In this document: positions 47,980-58,489 of the stretch, piece by piece
Numbering within the stretch: the stretch's first letter is position 1
Layout: the number at the start of each line of letters is the position of its first letter
Source: Dermacentor variabilis
Taxonomy: Eukaryota > Arthropoda > Arachnida > Ixodida > Ixodidae
Assembly: GCF_050947875.1 (NCBI RefSeq)
Contig: NC_134569.1
Coordinates: forward strand, 20,683,631-20,747,630
Direction of reading: 5' to 3'
DNA length: 64,000 nt
Notes under the pieces: model-generated
Told to the model about the DNA's origin: nothing
Database searches by the model: none
The model's input: only the letters and a program-made list of their open reading frames with translations
Program-made: the position numbers and the translations under genes

Positions 47980-48657
47980 CAGAGTGATAATTTTTAAGTT
48001 TTATGAAATTTCTAAACATAGAAATTCTAAAAATTGTCTGTTGCAGATAACGCAATTCTAGTCCTTGAGCTGGTTTATTTAGAGAGGCGGACATTACTTC
48101 CACGCGAAATGGAAATACATATTCAACTAATTAACAGAATCCACTAATTATCTTTCTAATTAGTTACTCTACGGCACGTATTGCAATTTGCGAATTGTAG
48201 CCGGTGAGTTTGCAAGGCTTATCCACTTGGAAAGAATTTCCAGAGTGACAACACTATGGAGATACGTGCCATCAAACTCGCCCGAAAGGTGCACTGTTGT
48301 TTCACTTACGTTTTGAACAAAACGCCCTTTTATTTATTGAACCACAAAAGTAACTGGAACGCCCATGTATTTCGTTGCACACTTTGGGAAATAATATCTC
48401 AAAACTGGTGTCATCCTGGAAATTAATTTCAAGTGGATATGTCTTGTAAGCTCACCGACTACAATTCGTAAATTGTAATATGCGCCGCAAACTGAGAAGT
48501 TCATTATTGAATTGTTGTTAATCATTTGAACACATGTTTCAATTGTGCGTGCTAGCAATGTTCGCCTCTTCGAATAATGAAACTCCAGGACAAGCATTAT
48601 GCTAACTGACACAGGCGATCTTTAAACATTCCGTAAAACCTAAAAATGATCACCCTG
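47980..48657 (+). mobile_element. Fold-back element, copy 2, with TA flanks
   Basis: The most complete copy (678 bp). It runs from CAGAGTGATAATTTTTAAG to the inverted end AAAAATGATCACCCTG and is flanked by TA on both sides (47978-47979, 48658-48659). Both arms carry GAGGCGRACATTRCT-like sequence near the ends and an AATTGTAGCCGGTGAGTTTG-like block further in. The centre (about 48310-48390, AACAAAACGCCCTTTTATTT) matches copy 3 in the same orientation and copy 1 inverted. No ORF. The TA duplication suggests a Tc1/mariner-type mobiliser. Confidence 0.85.
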
Positions 48658-48908
48658 TAAAGAGTGCAGCGCCTATACCCGGTATAACGCTGGCAGTAAG
48701 TAGGGCTAGCTGAAAGGATATCCTTGATGTTATGATCCGCAGCACATGTCATTAATATAAGTAAGCCGAAAGGCCCCCAAGCTATAGGCTAATTAAATCT
48801 TCCGGTGCTCGATACGAAGGCCATATTTTGGTGCGATGTATCATGATACCGCGGAGAACACAGGGAAGACGAAATATGGTGCGTTTAATAGTCATCACGT
48901 GCTTGCCA
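48658..48908. other. No recognisable feature
   Basis: Nothing recognised. Confidence 0.5.
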
Positions 48909-49120
48909 TCTTCTTCTTCTTCTTCTTCTTCTTTTATGTACACTGCAGGAAAAAGGCCTTTCCCTGCGATCTCCAATTACCACTGTTCTGCACCAGCCAA
49001 TTCCAACTAGCGCCTGCGAATTTACGATTTCATCTTGGTCAGGTGCTCCGCAGCTGCTGGGGACTGAAGGCCATTGGTTGATCGAATGAGTCATTTGAGA
49101 GATAGTGGCCGAATACTGCC
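48909..49120 (-). mobile_element. RTE-like LINE 3' end
   Basis: The plus-strand text CACTGCAGGAAAAAGGCCTT, CCCTGCGATCTCCAATTACC, read on the minus strand, is the widespread animal RTE-type 3' end, followed by a (GAA)n tail (plus-strand TTC array 48909-48932). Minus-strand codons GDRRERPFSC precede the tail. Identified from memory of this very common repeat. Confidence 0.6.
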
Positions 49121-49769
49121 CCAGGGAGGCCAATTCCTGCTCTCGTGAGGGAGTGTCTTTTGATGAAACTTAGTGGGCCTTCCTAATATTGGTTGCACTT
49201 GGATTAGTATGCCCCACTGGCTGTCGGCAATTTTGTCGGTGTCAGGCGCCACTCCATTTTACTCTATGCGTCTGAATTCTTAATTTATTTTTCAACGTCG
49301 TTCCTATGTGTGGCATTACGTCCTCCACTATTTGTTTATTATTACTATGCTTTTTTTTTCATTTCAATTAGCATTTTTAAAAGTAATTTTAATCGCTCAT
49401 GTGGTAAAACCTCAGCCCATATACGAGTAACACGAAGTATCAGGCACCGCATGCTTTCACCATTTCAGCTGGCGCTTAAACCTTATCCGACGGGCAACAG
49501 AAATCCGCGGTCAGTGTTCAGCCTGAAATTACCACTTTTAAACTACCAGTATTATTGCGACTTGCTTTGCTTTACTGGCCACTTTAAGGACAACAACTCC
49601 CTCTGCAGGCTATTTCTACCAATATTACTCACGAACAATGCGCTCGTTTTTCCACCACTGATATATCTTACTAAAACTGAGAAACGGATCAGTCACATGC
49701 CTGTCATTAGTACAAGCTACAAAAGAATCCCATACAGGTTTCTCAGAAAGAAAGCTTCGCAGTTCAAGA
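49121..49769. other. No recognisable gene
   Basis: The frame 49310-49795 (+, 161 codons) covers this stretch but shows no motif. It may be coding remains of the element whose trailer follows. Confidence 0.35.
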
Positions 49770-49852
49770 ACTGTTTCTCCCTTTCCTCAGCGTAGGGTAG
49801 CTAACTAGACGCCTTTCTGGTTGAAAGCCCTGCCTTCTCTCTCTCTATTTTC
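49770..49852 (+). mobile_element. I-like LINE trailer fragment
   Basis: CCTCAGCGTAGGGTAGCTAA, then CTTTCTGGTTGAAAGCCCTG and CTTCTCTCTCTC. It matches the trailers at 11475-11570 and, inverted, 43810-43905. It ends right where the next LINE begins. Confidence 0.55.
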
Positions 49853-49983
49853 ACACTGCGGAAGATGCGCGAAACATACAGCATGGATTCAGGAGGGGTT
49901 ACTCAACTTGTACACAGCTAGTAGAAACTATACATGATTTTTCCTCTTCAATTAACAATGGAACACAGATTGACGCCGTATTT

Positions 49984-51039
49984 ATGGATTTCTCGAAAGC
50001 TTTTGACAGGGTCACTCACGAAAAGTTAATTTATAAGTTAGACACAATACTTCATAACAAACAATTAGTAAAGTGGATTTCAGCCTACCTTTTTAACAGG
50101 GAACAATTCGTTGTTTTTAACAATCATTGTTCCGACAAGCTTACAGTTCACTCTGGCGTCCCTCAGGGCTCTGTTCTTGGGCCTCTATTGTTTTTAATAT
50201 ATATTAATGATATTGTGTATAACATTCCTGTGAAAATTAGGCTTTACGCTGATGATTGTGTCATTTATACAGAAGTAAGAAGTGTCTCAGATCAAGTACT
50301 ACTAAATCGCACGTTGCAAATAGTTTCTGCATGGTGTGAATTATGGTAAATGTCCATTAATTTTGAAAAAAACTGTATTGATGAGGATTACTCACAAAAA
50401 GAATGCCTTACCATTTGATTACAGTATTAATGATGTGACAATTGCAGAAGTGACAGAATATAAATATCTAAGGCTCTGGGTCACTAACAATCTCAGCTGG
50501 AACAAACATATCGATTTCATAACGTGTAACGCTTTTCGTAAATTGTTTTTCTTAAGACGAGCATCGCGGTGATCCGCTCCATCTGTCCGCCTCCTTGCTT
50601 ACAAATGTATTGTCTTGCCTACCTTAGATTATGCTGCTATCATTTGGGACCCATTCACTAAGACTAACATAAACAAAGTAGAGAGGGTTCAAAGGAGGGC
50701 TGCTCGATACATATATAATAATTACCGACGTACATCGATAACACATGTTTTAATCAAAGCTGGTCTGCCGGCAATAAATGAGCGAAATCGTTCTGCAAGA
50801 TTTAAATTCATGGACCAATTAATTAAAGGACACTACAGAACTGAAATCACCAATTTAGTTCATTTTTAGTCAGGGTATGCGACCCGACAACGACATCAGC
50901 TAACTTTAACTCCTTTTCGCATCCGTAATAACTGTTTTAAATACTCATTTCTTCCACAAACTACTACCGATTGGAATAACCTCACTAACAATGAAGTGTT
51001 GCAACCGTCACTGACGTTATTCGCTCAACATATTGCCTA
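49984..51039 (+). pseudogene. LINE RT palm, thumb and C-terminus
   Basis: DFSKAFDRVTHEKLIYKL, HSGVPQGSVLGPLLFLIYIN and LYADDCVIY (YADD at 50245-50256) give all catalytic Asp residues. A frameshift near 50340 leads to EYKYLRLWVTNNLSWNKHI (normally KYLGV), and another to LDYAAIIWDPFTKTNINKVE and VQRRAARYIYNNY. A stop at 50867 is followed in another frame by a C-terminal WNNLTNNEV segment. The core is intact but the protein is broken. Confidence 0.88.
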
Positions 51040-51244
51040 GTCTGTGTTACTGCATTTCATCACTTTACTCTTCTATTGCGTATTTTATTTTTTACTGTAT
51101 GATATCTTGTTCAAATGTATTCCTGATGCTGGCTGCAGAGCTTCAACCTGCACCCTTATTTCTTTTGTTTACATTTTGCCATTTTTGTGAAACTGCTTAA
51201 TTCTTTTTCCCACCCTGCTATAATCCCGATACCGCGATTGCAGT

Positions 51245-51245
51245 A

Positions 51246-51308
<63 letters not shown>

Positions 51309-51311
51309 ATA
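51245..51311. repeat. (AAAT)n microsatellite
   Basis: About 16 perfect units, forming the tail of the LINE on its left. Confidence 0.97.
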
Positions 51312-51403
51312 TTTTGCTTGGTATACCCTGAACATAACAGATGGTTTTTGTAAGACCTTTTTTTGTATAGGGTGATGACGAAGATTACGACTCTTTTCTT
51401 CTT

Positions 51404-51405
<2 letters not shown>

Positions 51406-51457
<52 letters not shown>
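51406..51457. repeat. (AT)n microsatellite
   Basis: A perfect AT array of about 26 units. Confidence 0.97.
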
Positions 51458-51461
<4 letters not shown>

Positions 51462-51849
51462 TTCGAAAAGAATTAGGTAGCTATAAGGTTTCGCTCACTC
51501 GCTCGCGCGAACTTACGCTGGCACAGTAGAGCTCGAGCGAATGTACTAAAGCTCCATATTCATAGCTTGCATGAACATCTGCAACTTCTTCTTCCATTGG
51601 GGATACCACGAGCTGAAGGAACAATTCTGCGCTGCCATGTGTCTAATGCTTATATTCATTTCGCACTGAAATGGCTCACGGCCCATGCTGGCAATAACTG
51701 CAGCTGCGAGAAGACGAACAGACATCTCCTATGTGACGGACGTCGTTACAGTGTGGTTACGTCCTAATTACATATAATGCGTACACATCCCATAAGTGAA
51801 ATCACCGGCATGCGCACATTGCGCCATGGTAGTACACCATTGTCATTTC
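51458..51849. other. No recognisable gene
   Basis: Nothing recognised. Confidence 0.5.
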
Positions 51850-52112
51850 AAGAATTGTTTATAGCTAATATTATATAACGTAGCCACTTATACTATATGC
51901 TATATAACACATCCACTTTTCGTTCTTATGTTCCTTTATGTTAATGGCTTATGCATACTTTTTAGCTAACATTGTATACTGAGCTACTCTTACTATACGT
52001 TACATTATCACTCCTTTGTTTCATTTTGTTTTTCGTTTTTACTGATTTAACCACACCCCTCTGTAATTCCTCTGGCCATGAGGGCACACTAAATAAATAA
52101 AAAATAAATAGA
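51850..52112 (+). mobile_element. LINE 3' trailer, L2/CR1-like
   Basis: An AT-rich trailer ending CTCTGTAATTCCTCTGGCCA, TGAGGGCACACT and AAATAAATAAAAAATAAATA. The pattern is a common tick LINE 3' end with an A-rich tail; the coding part is absent. Confidence 0.5.
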
Positions 52113-52424
52113 ACAGCACTATCGACTGTGCTTGACAAACTGGACGATCGCTCCTTGGCGGAGAAAAGAGCACCCGAACACTGGTCCAGACTTGTGTTAA
52201 AGACATGCCTTAAACTCGTTGCCTCGCTATTTGAAGAGATACATGCTTCACCATAGACTCCAACAACTCTAACAGTTGTATCGCGCATTGAATCACGTTT
52301 GTTCTTATGGGTCTTGAGCTTTTGCATCCTCCCAACGATGTAAACCAGGCTTATGCGTTTGACACCTGCGGCGCGTGCGTTTCTGAAATTGCAGCCAAAA
52401 ATGAGCAATAGCATTCATTGTGGG

Positions 52425-52533
52425 GAAGCAGCGCAAAGAAACAAGAAAGACAGACGAGACAGCGCCTATCCAGGACAGCGCCGGTCCCTTCCCACTTTCT
52501 TGTTTTGTTTTTTCCGCGCTGTCTCCCCGTAAT
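52425..52533. repeat. Imperfect inverted repeat of the hairpin family
   Basis: AGCGCAAAGAAACAAGAAAG ... GACAGCGCC is mirrored by GGACAGCGCCGGTCCC ... CTTTCTTGTTTTGTTTTTTC and CGCGCTGTC. It resembles the hairpins at 63.1 and 63.7 kb, which also carry AGCGC, CTTGT and GTGT blocks. More decayed than those. Confidence 0.55.
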
Positions 52534-52971
52534 AAAGCCATACCAAGAAGTTTAGGTCCAGACCCTTTCAAGCAATAGTTTAACTGAACAACTATCGTTT
52601 ATTACCTTTAATTGCTAAATTATATTTTAGTGCAAAGGAATTACATTTGTTTTTATATGTGAGCTGCTCAATACTGCTTTTACCTTATTGTCTGTAATTT
52701 CTATCGACACGAGCGGCAGTGGCATTTACTTAGGAGGCCCTACTTGTACCCATAAGCCAGAACTGTCTCGTACCTTCGCGGGGGGGGGGGGGGGAAATAA
52801 GGCAGAATAAAAAATAAGCGAGGCCATGTTCGGCATAAGCAGGACGGGCGACAGGCTAGCCGCGCCTTTCCAGCATTCGTACACGTTCTGCCATCCTCGT
52901 AATCAAGTGTTCTGCTATTCAAGCCATCGTCAAATCTTGCAACTGCGCCTACATGTACAAGATGGTGCACG
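52534..52971. other. Unassigned, with G-run 52780-52794
   Basis: A run of 15 G. Otherwise nothing recognised. Confidence 0.5.

Positions 52972-53028
<57 letters not shown>
52972..53028. repeat. (TGAT)n microsatellite
   Basis: A perfect tetranucleotide array of about 14 units just upstream of the palindrome and the LINE. Confidence 0.97.
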
Positions 53029-54462
53029 CTAACGTCCTGGAGCTGCACCTGGATTATGCGATGCGCGATGCAATTGCATCGCGCATCGCACAGCAGAGAC
53101 CAGCAGCACAGCATCGCACAGCAGAGCAACCGGCTCAACACATATACCCTACATACACTCCACACCACAGTCGATCACACCCTGCGTCTTCTAGGGCGAG
53201 TCTCCAATAAACATGGCGGACTAAAGGAGGCCGAACTTCTCCGCTTGATTCAGGCCTTCGTTATCAGTAAGATTACATTCGCAACACCATATCTACATTT
53301 CCTTAAATCAGAATCAGATAAGATCGACACTCTTTTACGCAAAATATATAAATTCGCTCTGGGGGTCCCCATACGTACCTCCACTGAAAGGCTAATGCTT
53401 ACTGGAACTTTCAACACACTTACAGAACTCACAGAAGCCCACCTCACATCCCAATATAGCAGACTGTCTAACACTGCAACAGGTCGACACATTCTACATA
53501 CTCTTTCTATCACTCCGGCACCCATCATCAAGACTAAATACACCATTCCACATCACATACACGAGAACCTCTGCATCCCCCCACTTCCTAAAAACATGCA
53601 CCCTGTGCATCACAAACAGCGCAGGAGGCAGCGAGCAAAGGCTCTCCAAAAACAATTCTCCACCTCTAAAGACGTGCTCTATGTTGATGCCGCCGAATAT
53701 GGGAACAGAAATCATTACGCAATATCAGTCATTAACTCTCACGGCCAGGTCGCTGAGGCCGCCTCCATTCCTGGCTCTTCCTCGGAGGAGGCGGAGGAAG
53801 CGGCCATAGCCCTGGCCCTCACAATTCCAAATTCATCAGTTATCGTTAGCGACTCCAAAGCAGCCATACATAACTTCGGAGCGGGTAGGGTCTCTAAGCT
53901 AGCCCTTTCTCTCCTCTTGGCCCATCCTTTCCATCAAACTGTGGCATTAATCTGGACTCCCACGCATGCGGGCCTTGCCGGAAATGAGGCGGCTCATGCC
54001 AGTGCCCGAGGATTTACAGTCCGGGCTCAGGCATCAGATGTGTCGGACCTCGCCACGGAGGAGGCGCCGTTTACAGCGCGGGATCGACTTATTACTTACC
54101 ACGACATCTGCACACACTACCGATTAGACCGCTTAACCTTTCCGCCACTCATGGGCAAATCCCCGCGTAGGTGTGAAGTTCTGTGGCGACAGCTGCAGAC
54201 TTGCACCTTTCCGTCCCCTTACCTCCTCCACCGCATTCATCCCGCCATTTACCTTTCTCCCTCTTGTAAATTCTGTATCTCTCCCAGAGCAGACTTAAAC
54301 CACATCATGTGGGGGTGCCCTAAGCACCCCCTTCCCCCTTTCCTCAAGAAATTAATATCTACTGAGGAGCAGTGGGAGGCTGCCTTGCGCAGCTCCAGGC
54401 CCGATCTTCAGGAGGCCATCCTGGAGTGGGCTGAGAGGATAAAGGAGGCCTACTTCAAGTAG
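53023..54462 (+). CDS. LINE ORF2 C-terminal half: thumb, RNase H, zinc motif
   Basis: A 479-codon open frame; the first 40 or so codons are upstream repeat sequence and not element protein. The RT thumb is about residues 45-150 (GLKEAELLRLIQAFVISKI, FALGVPIRTSTERL). RNase H is about 218-335: YVDAAEY (Asp222), SSEEAEEAAIALAL (Glu), SDSKAAI (Asp277) and TPTHAGLAGNEAAH (GNE at 320-322). Here His stands where many RNases H have Asp. The zinc motif is C415-x2-C418-x8-H427-x4-C432 (CKFC ... LNHIMWGC). The C-terminal helix ends ERIKEAYFK. The RT palm and EN are missing, so the piece cannot move itself, though RNase H could be functional if expressed. Confidence 0.82.
53057..53090. repeat. Perfect 34-bp palindrome
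   Basis: The 17-base half TGCGATGCGCGATGCAA is followed by its exact reverse complement without a spacer (centre AATT at 53072-53075). The right half then recurs in part as CATCGCACAGCAGAG at about 53084 and 53112. It lies between the TGAT array and the truncated LINE. Confidence 0.98.
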
Positions 54463-54536
54463 TTCCTCCTCCCACCCTCTATTCCATTGCCCCCTTCCCT
54501 TTAAAGAGGGATAAATAAAGTTTTTCATCATCATCA
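53150..54536 (+). mobile_element. I-like LINE, 5'-truncated, well preserved
   Basis: Homology begins within the RT thumb (TTVDHTLRLLGRVSNKHGGL) and continues without break to the stop at 54462. A short trailer follows with GGATAAATAAAG and a TCATCATCATCATC tail (54524-54538). Absence of stops over more than 430 codons suggests a young insertion. No TSD could be delimited, since the upstream junction lies in repeats. It differs from the LINEs at 10.7 and 43.8 kb in sequence and tail. Confidence 0.9.
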
Positions 54537-54539
54537 TCG

Positions 54540-54716
54540 ACCTAATACTTACCAGCTGGGGTCCTTTAACGTGCACCTTATTATATAGAAACACCAACTA
54601 CTTTGCATCCTCTTGCCATCGGAATGAGGCCGGTGCGGCCTGGTATTTAACGTGCAGCCTAGAGCTCTGCAGTAGAACGCCATAGTCAATAAGCCACTGA
54701 GCTACGGTGGCGGGTC
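54540..54716 (-). mobile_element. Ruka-like SINE, minus strand, B box lost
   Basis: Minus strand: ACCCGCCACCGTAGCTCAGT (A box) and later AGGTGCACGTTAAAGGACCC, a hallmark of this SINE body. The region of the B box is replaced by unrelated or duplicated sequence (TGCACGTTAAATACCAGGCC). The 3' part ends at the tail of the preceding LINE, so one insertion probably truncated the other. Confidence 0.65.
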
Positions 54717-54984
54717 ATATGAAAAATATAGTGAACTGTTAACTCAGGGTTCGAACGAACAGATGCACAATTTTCTTAGAACAAATGAAGAAACAAATTC
54801 TTGTAATGGGTCTCCAACCCGGAACCACCGCAGTAGTTAACTTAGGAAAAGATGCAGTATAATATAGTAGAGCGAGGCCAAATTGATCCACAACTGTAAA
54901 CTGGGGCCTCGTTAGACCAATTTTCTCATCGGGCTGAATGCGCTCCCGCTTCCAGCTTGTGATGAATTCGGCCTCGCGCTTCAC
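54717..54984. other. No recognisable feature
   Basis: Nothing recognised. Confidence 0.5.
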
Positions 54985-55080
54985 TGGCTGCTGGCATAAC
55001 GGTTAGCTTGGTGCAGCGACTGATCGAGACTTACGATAGGTCCAGAGTCAAGCCACAGGCCACATCAACTTTTTTATACT
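54985..55080 (+). mobile_element. Possible tRNA-like SINE head
   Basis: TGGCATAACGGTTAGC fits an A box; GGTCCAGAGTCAAGCC sits where the B box should be but is damaged. CCACATCAACTTTTTTATAC follows, like the body start of a tick SINE I recall. Weak. Confidence 0.35.
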
Positions 55081-56610
55081 GTGAAGTTCTTTAAAGAAGC
55101 CGGCAACTGTATATATAGCCGTGCAACGGCTCAGATTGCAGATGCTGACTGAAATTAGTATTCTCTCAAGGCTTACTTGAACTCATTACACTAGGCATAA
55201 ATTATGGTAAGATCAACTTCTGCTACCTGCGGTAACCTAGGAGATAACAATGAGTTGTTTAGTATTCTGCCTGCCTAATCAGGCGACGATAACTGCGGCA
55301 GCTTCCCGAGGAGTTCGGAAGTAAGGCAGGCGGTGCGAAACGCATGCCACCACGCCTGGCTACACGGCTTCCGGCAATCGGAAGACGAGGCGCCGACGTC
55401 TCCGGCGCTATCGCGAAATGCCATCGCTCCCGATATAGGGGTCGCGCCGCAGACTGCGTCGGCCTCGGCGATTGTAAACAGACGCACGCACACGCGCCAG
55501 CCATTTACCGGTCCTGCACGGAGCTTCAAACCTTCGCGCACCTACAGCTGATCCGCGCGCCAGCCAGTATGAAAGCTATCGCGGTCGCTCAAGATACGGT
55601 CAGGCGTGTTTGCCCGCGAGAGCCACTATGTCAAGAATACGACGGCCGCGTTTTATCAGTGCGCAAGTAGACGCCCGCTGCGTTGACGCCTTTGATGTGC
55701 CGAAGCACGCAAAGTGCCCAAAGTCTCCCGCAGAAGTCGCTGCCGTTGCTGCGTCACTGACAGGTAACCAGCCGTGAACCCAGCCCGGTACGTCTCTCAA
55801 GCAAGCTGGGCCAACTGTTTCTTTCTTCCTTTCTTCTCATTTTTCTTTATTTCTTTTTTCTTTAGGGCATGATCTACAGATGCCGTGCATTGCATGCATA
55901 TTCTGCTCTCGGTCATGACAACTCAGCCTTAAAATCACGATCAAGTCGACTGGTTTGGCACCCGCATAACTGTACACAACCTATGCAGTCCTCTCTTATG
56001 AAGTCTGGTGAGGTAGCGGTTAACCTGTTTCGTGTTTAAACAAAAGCCGGTCTAATGTGTGCTTCTCGCCGTAAATCCGTATGACCCTGCAGTATTTTAT
56101 ACAGGTACGCACATCAGCAGTGATATATGCGCCGTTGTGTGTGTTTGCAGGTTACATACAACGCTTGAAACTAGATTAAAAAAAAAAAAACTACGTGGAT
56201 GCTGTCAAATCACTGATAAAATATGATTGTAAGTGTGATTAGTCTTTTTTTCTTTTTTTCGCTAGAAAATGGGGGATGGAACGATTGACATGCATCTTCA
56301 AACTGTAAAAGCGCACAAAGACAAGAAACGAAGAGAATGGGCAGGACGATGCGCTTACTGCGTGCATTCGTGCAGTACGACATGCGTGCATTCTTTCCAG
56401 TCCGTCATTTGAGACGTTTCTGCATTCACGCGAGACACACTTCACACTGACAACACAAATATACCGTTTCACGAAGTATTTAATTATCATGTATAACTGA
56501 GTGTACTGATTACTCTTTGAAAGTTCCTGTGGCTGCAGCTTGTACATGTCCTTCTGATTTGGCGGAAGCTGTGACCTGTATTTTCAAGTCGTTTGTGTGC
56601 ATAATAGAAA
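55081..56610. other. Unassigned; CpG-rich 55300-55700
   Basis: Overlapping frames on both strands in the CpG-rich part. No domain or clear splice structure. Confidence 0.4.
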
Positions 56611-56611
56611 A

Positions 56612-57082
56612 CAAAATTGGACTGATCAGAATTTGACCTAATTTCTTTACGGCACATATTGCAATTTACGAAATGAAGCCCATAAGTTTTCAAGGCACAT
56701 CCCTTTGCAACGAATTTTGACACTACCACCAATTTTCAGAAAAGCACCGTGAAAATCGCGGTAAAGATCACTGTTGTTCCGCTTACTTTTTTAACAAAAT
56801 GCCTTTTCATGCATTAAAATACAAGAGTAACTGGAACGGCAGTGTATATTGTTCCACATTTTACGAACGCGTACCTCGATATTGAAGAATTCGTACCAAG
56901 TGTGTATGCTTTGCGAACTGACCAGCTATAATTCGTAAATTGCAACATGTGCCGTAAGGTAATTTTTTAAAGAGTTAATTAGGAACATTTCTAAATTATC
57001 TAATTATGCATTTCGATGCCTCGTGCAAATAGTGTCCGGCTCTTGGCGTCCAAGAAGTAAAATTGTGCTACCCACCACATGC
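56612..57082 (+). mobile_element. Fold-back element, copy 3, ends truncated
   Basis: Shares the inner arms (TTTACGGCACATATTGCAAT, inverted again at about 56940-56965) and the centre (TTTAACAAAATGCCTTTTCA, GAGTAACTGGAACGGC) with copy 2. The outer left arm and the terminal part of the right arm are missing. No ORF. Confidence 0.75.
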
Positions 57083-58489
57083 GTGTCTTTTCTCGTGTTT
57101 TTTTTTTTTTACTTCTTGTTCAGTCTAAAAAAAGTATACATCCTATATAATACTGATGACTAATGTATCGGAATGTTCCATCCCCGCCCCCTTCACCTCT
57201 TACTGATCCGCAGTTGCATTGCACAAAAATCGAAAACTGGGCGAGCTGGATTAAGTTCACCACGTAGCAAGCATCGCAGTGAAAGAACACAGACAGGAGT
57301 AGAAAGGACGACACAAGCGCTGTGCTGATAGGCAATGCTTGCGTTGTTCTTGGGTATTCCTCTCTGCCATTTAGGCCCATCCCACTGTCAAAACACAAAG
57401 CAACTTTGAACCCATTATTTAACGAGGGTTTAGCTTTGCTAATAGATAAATTATGTTTACCACTTTTTTATGTTTCATAAAAACTGGTCGCATTGGATCT
57501 ACTCGCAGGTCAGAACGCTATCACATATCTTAAGGTAGAAAATAGATAACATGAAACACTAATTGATGTTTAGGAACACAGGCCAATCTTATGCTCGTGG
57601 AGTTAAATAAATATTACATGGAGTTAAATATTTGTTACAATTTTCTTGCGCTGTTAAGGCTCATTTCAACCGCACAGGACGACAGAGTTGGGTGCTTATG
57701 TCCGCCATCCTTCTGTCATGCCGAAAGTCACAGCAAGGACTAAAATATTCTAGTAAGACATCATGGCAAACCAACCGAGCGGAAATTTTGCTAAAGCATC
57801 GAGCAATCTGTATGTACAACAATGTCGAATTATATTGAGTCTCACTTTGACATGCCGCGTCGCTCCTTTAGGAATATTTTTCGACTAATGTCCCCTCGTT
57901 AGCCCAGTCTCACCCACGTGCAAAATAGCTCACAGTGACTCCAGAAAATCCCCGCGACTGACCGTCTGCGGTGGGTGACAGGCCTACAATTAATGGGTCC
58001 GTGAATAGCACACTCTGAGGTCGGATAGGGACGCATACACCAGCTGTGTTTCGCCATGCGGATGAGGTGCAGCGTTACAGAAAATCAAGCGAAGTATAGT
58101 CGCGCCAATGTAACAGGCGGCACGTGTTACAGCTCACGCGATGCCCGTACAAACACATACGCGCAAATGTACAACCCGTCATCATACATGTTGCTTTCGT
58201 AAAATCACGGAGTATGCAAAACAGTTGTTTTATGTACACAAAAATGTGCTTTTCTGCAGTGTAAGTGTTCGACAAGGACCACGGCGAAGGAAGCGCTCCC
58301 AACCAGCTGGCGACAAACGTCGCAAAGTTAGTTTGGAGCTTGCAAGCTGTGGTACCGGATGTTTGCTTTATTCTTCGGCGCAGGATGTCGGTAAAATATA
58401 GAAGACGTCTTTTTCGCCTTGTTTGCATCGACCTCACGAACCTAGAACTCAACGTGCAAAGCGAGCTAGCAAGAACGTTTCGCCGATGG
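57083..58489. other. Unassigned; hairpin-family arm at 57260-57345
   Basis: GAACACAGACAGGAGTAGAA then GGACGACACAAGCGCTGTGC resembles one arm of the hairpin family. Frames at 58075-58494 (-) and 58265-58767 (+) overlap each other and lack domains. Confidence 0.4.

Larger units (their letters stand above)
49865..51311 (+). mobile_element. CR1/L2-like LINE, 5'-truncated
   Basis: Starts inside the RT (HGFRRGYSTCTQL, in a frame from about 49880), runs through the thumb and C-terminus to about 51040, then a T-rich trailer ending in an (AAAT)n array. No RNase H, consistent with CR1/L2. It is less decayed than the LINE at 3.9 kb: only two or three shifts. The (AAAT)n at 51245-51311 is the 3' tail. 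Confidence 0.85.

Noticed and set aside
52740..53168. 142-codon minus-strand frame
   Set aside because: Runs through the TGAT array (Ile-Asn-Gln-Ser repeats) and the palindrome; no domain.
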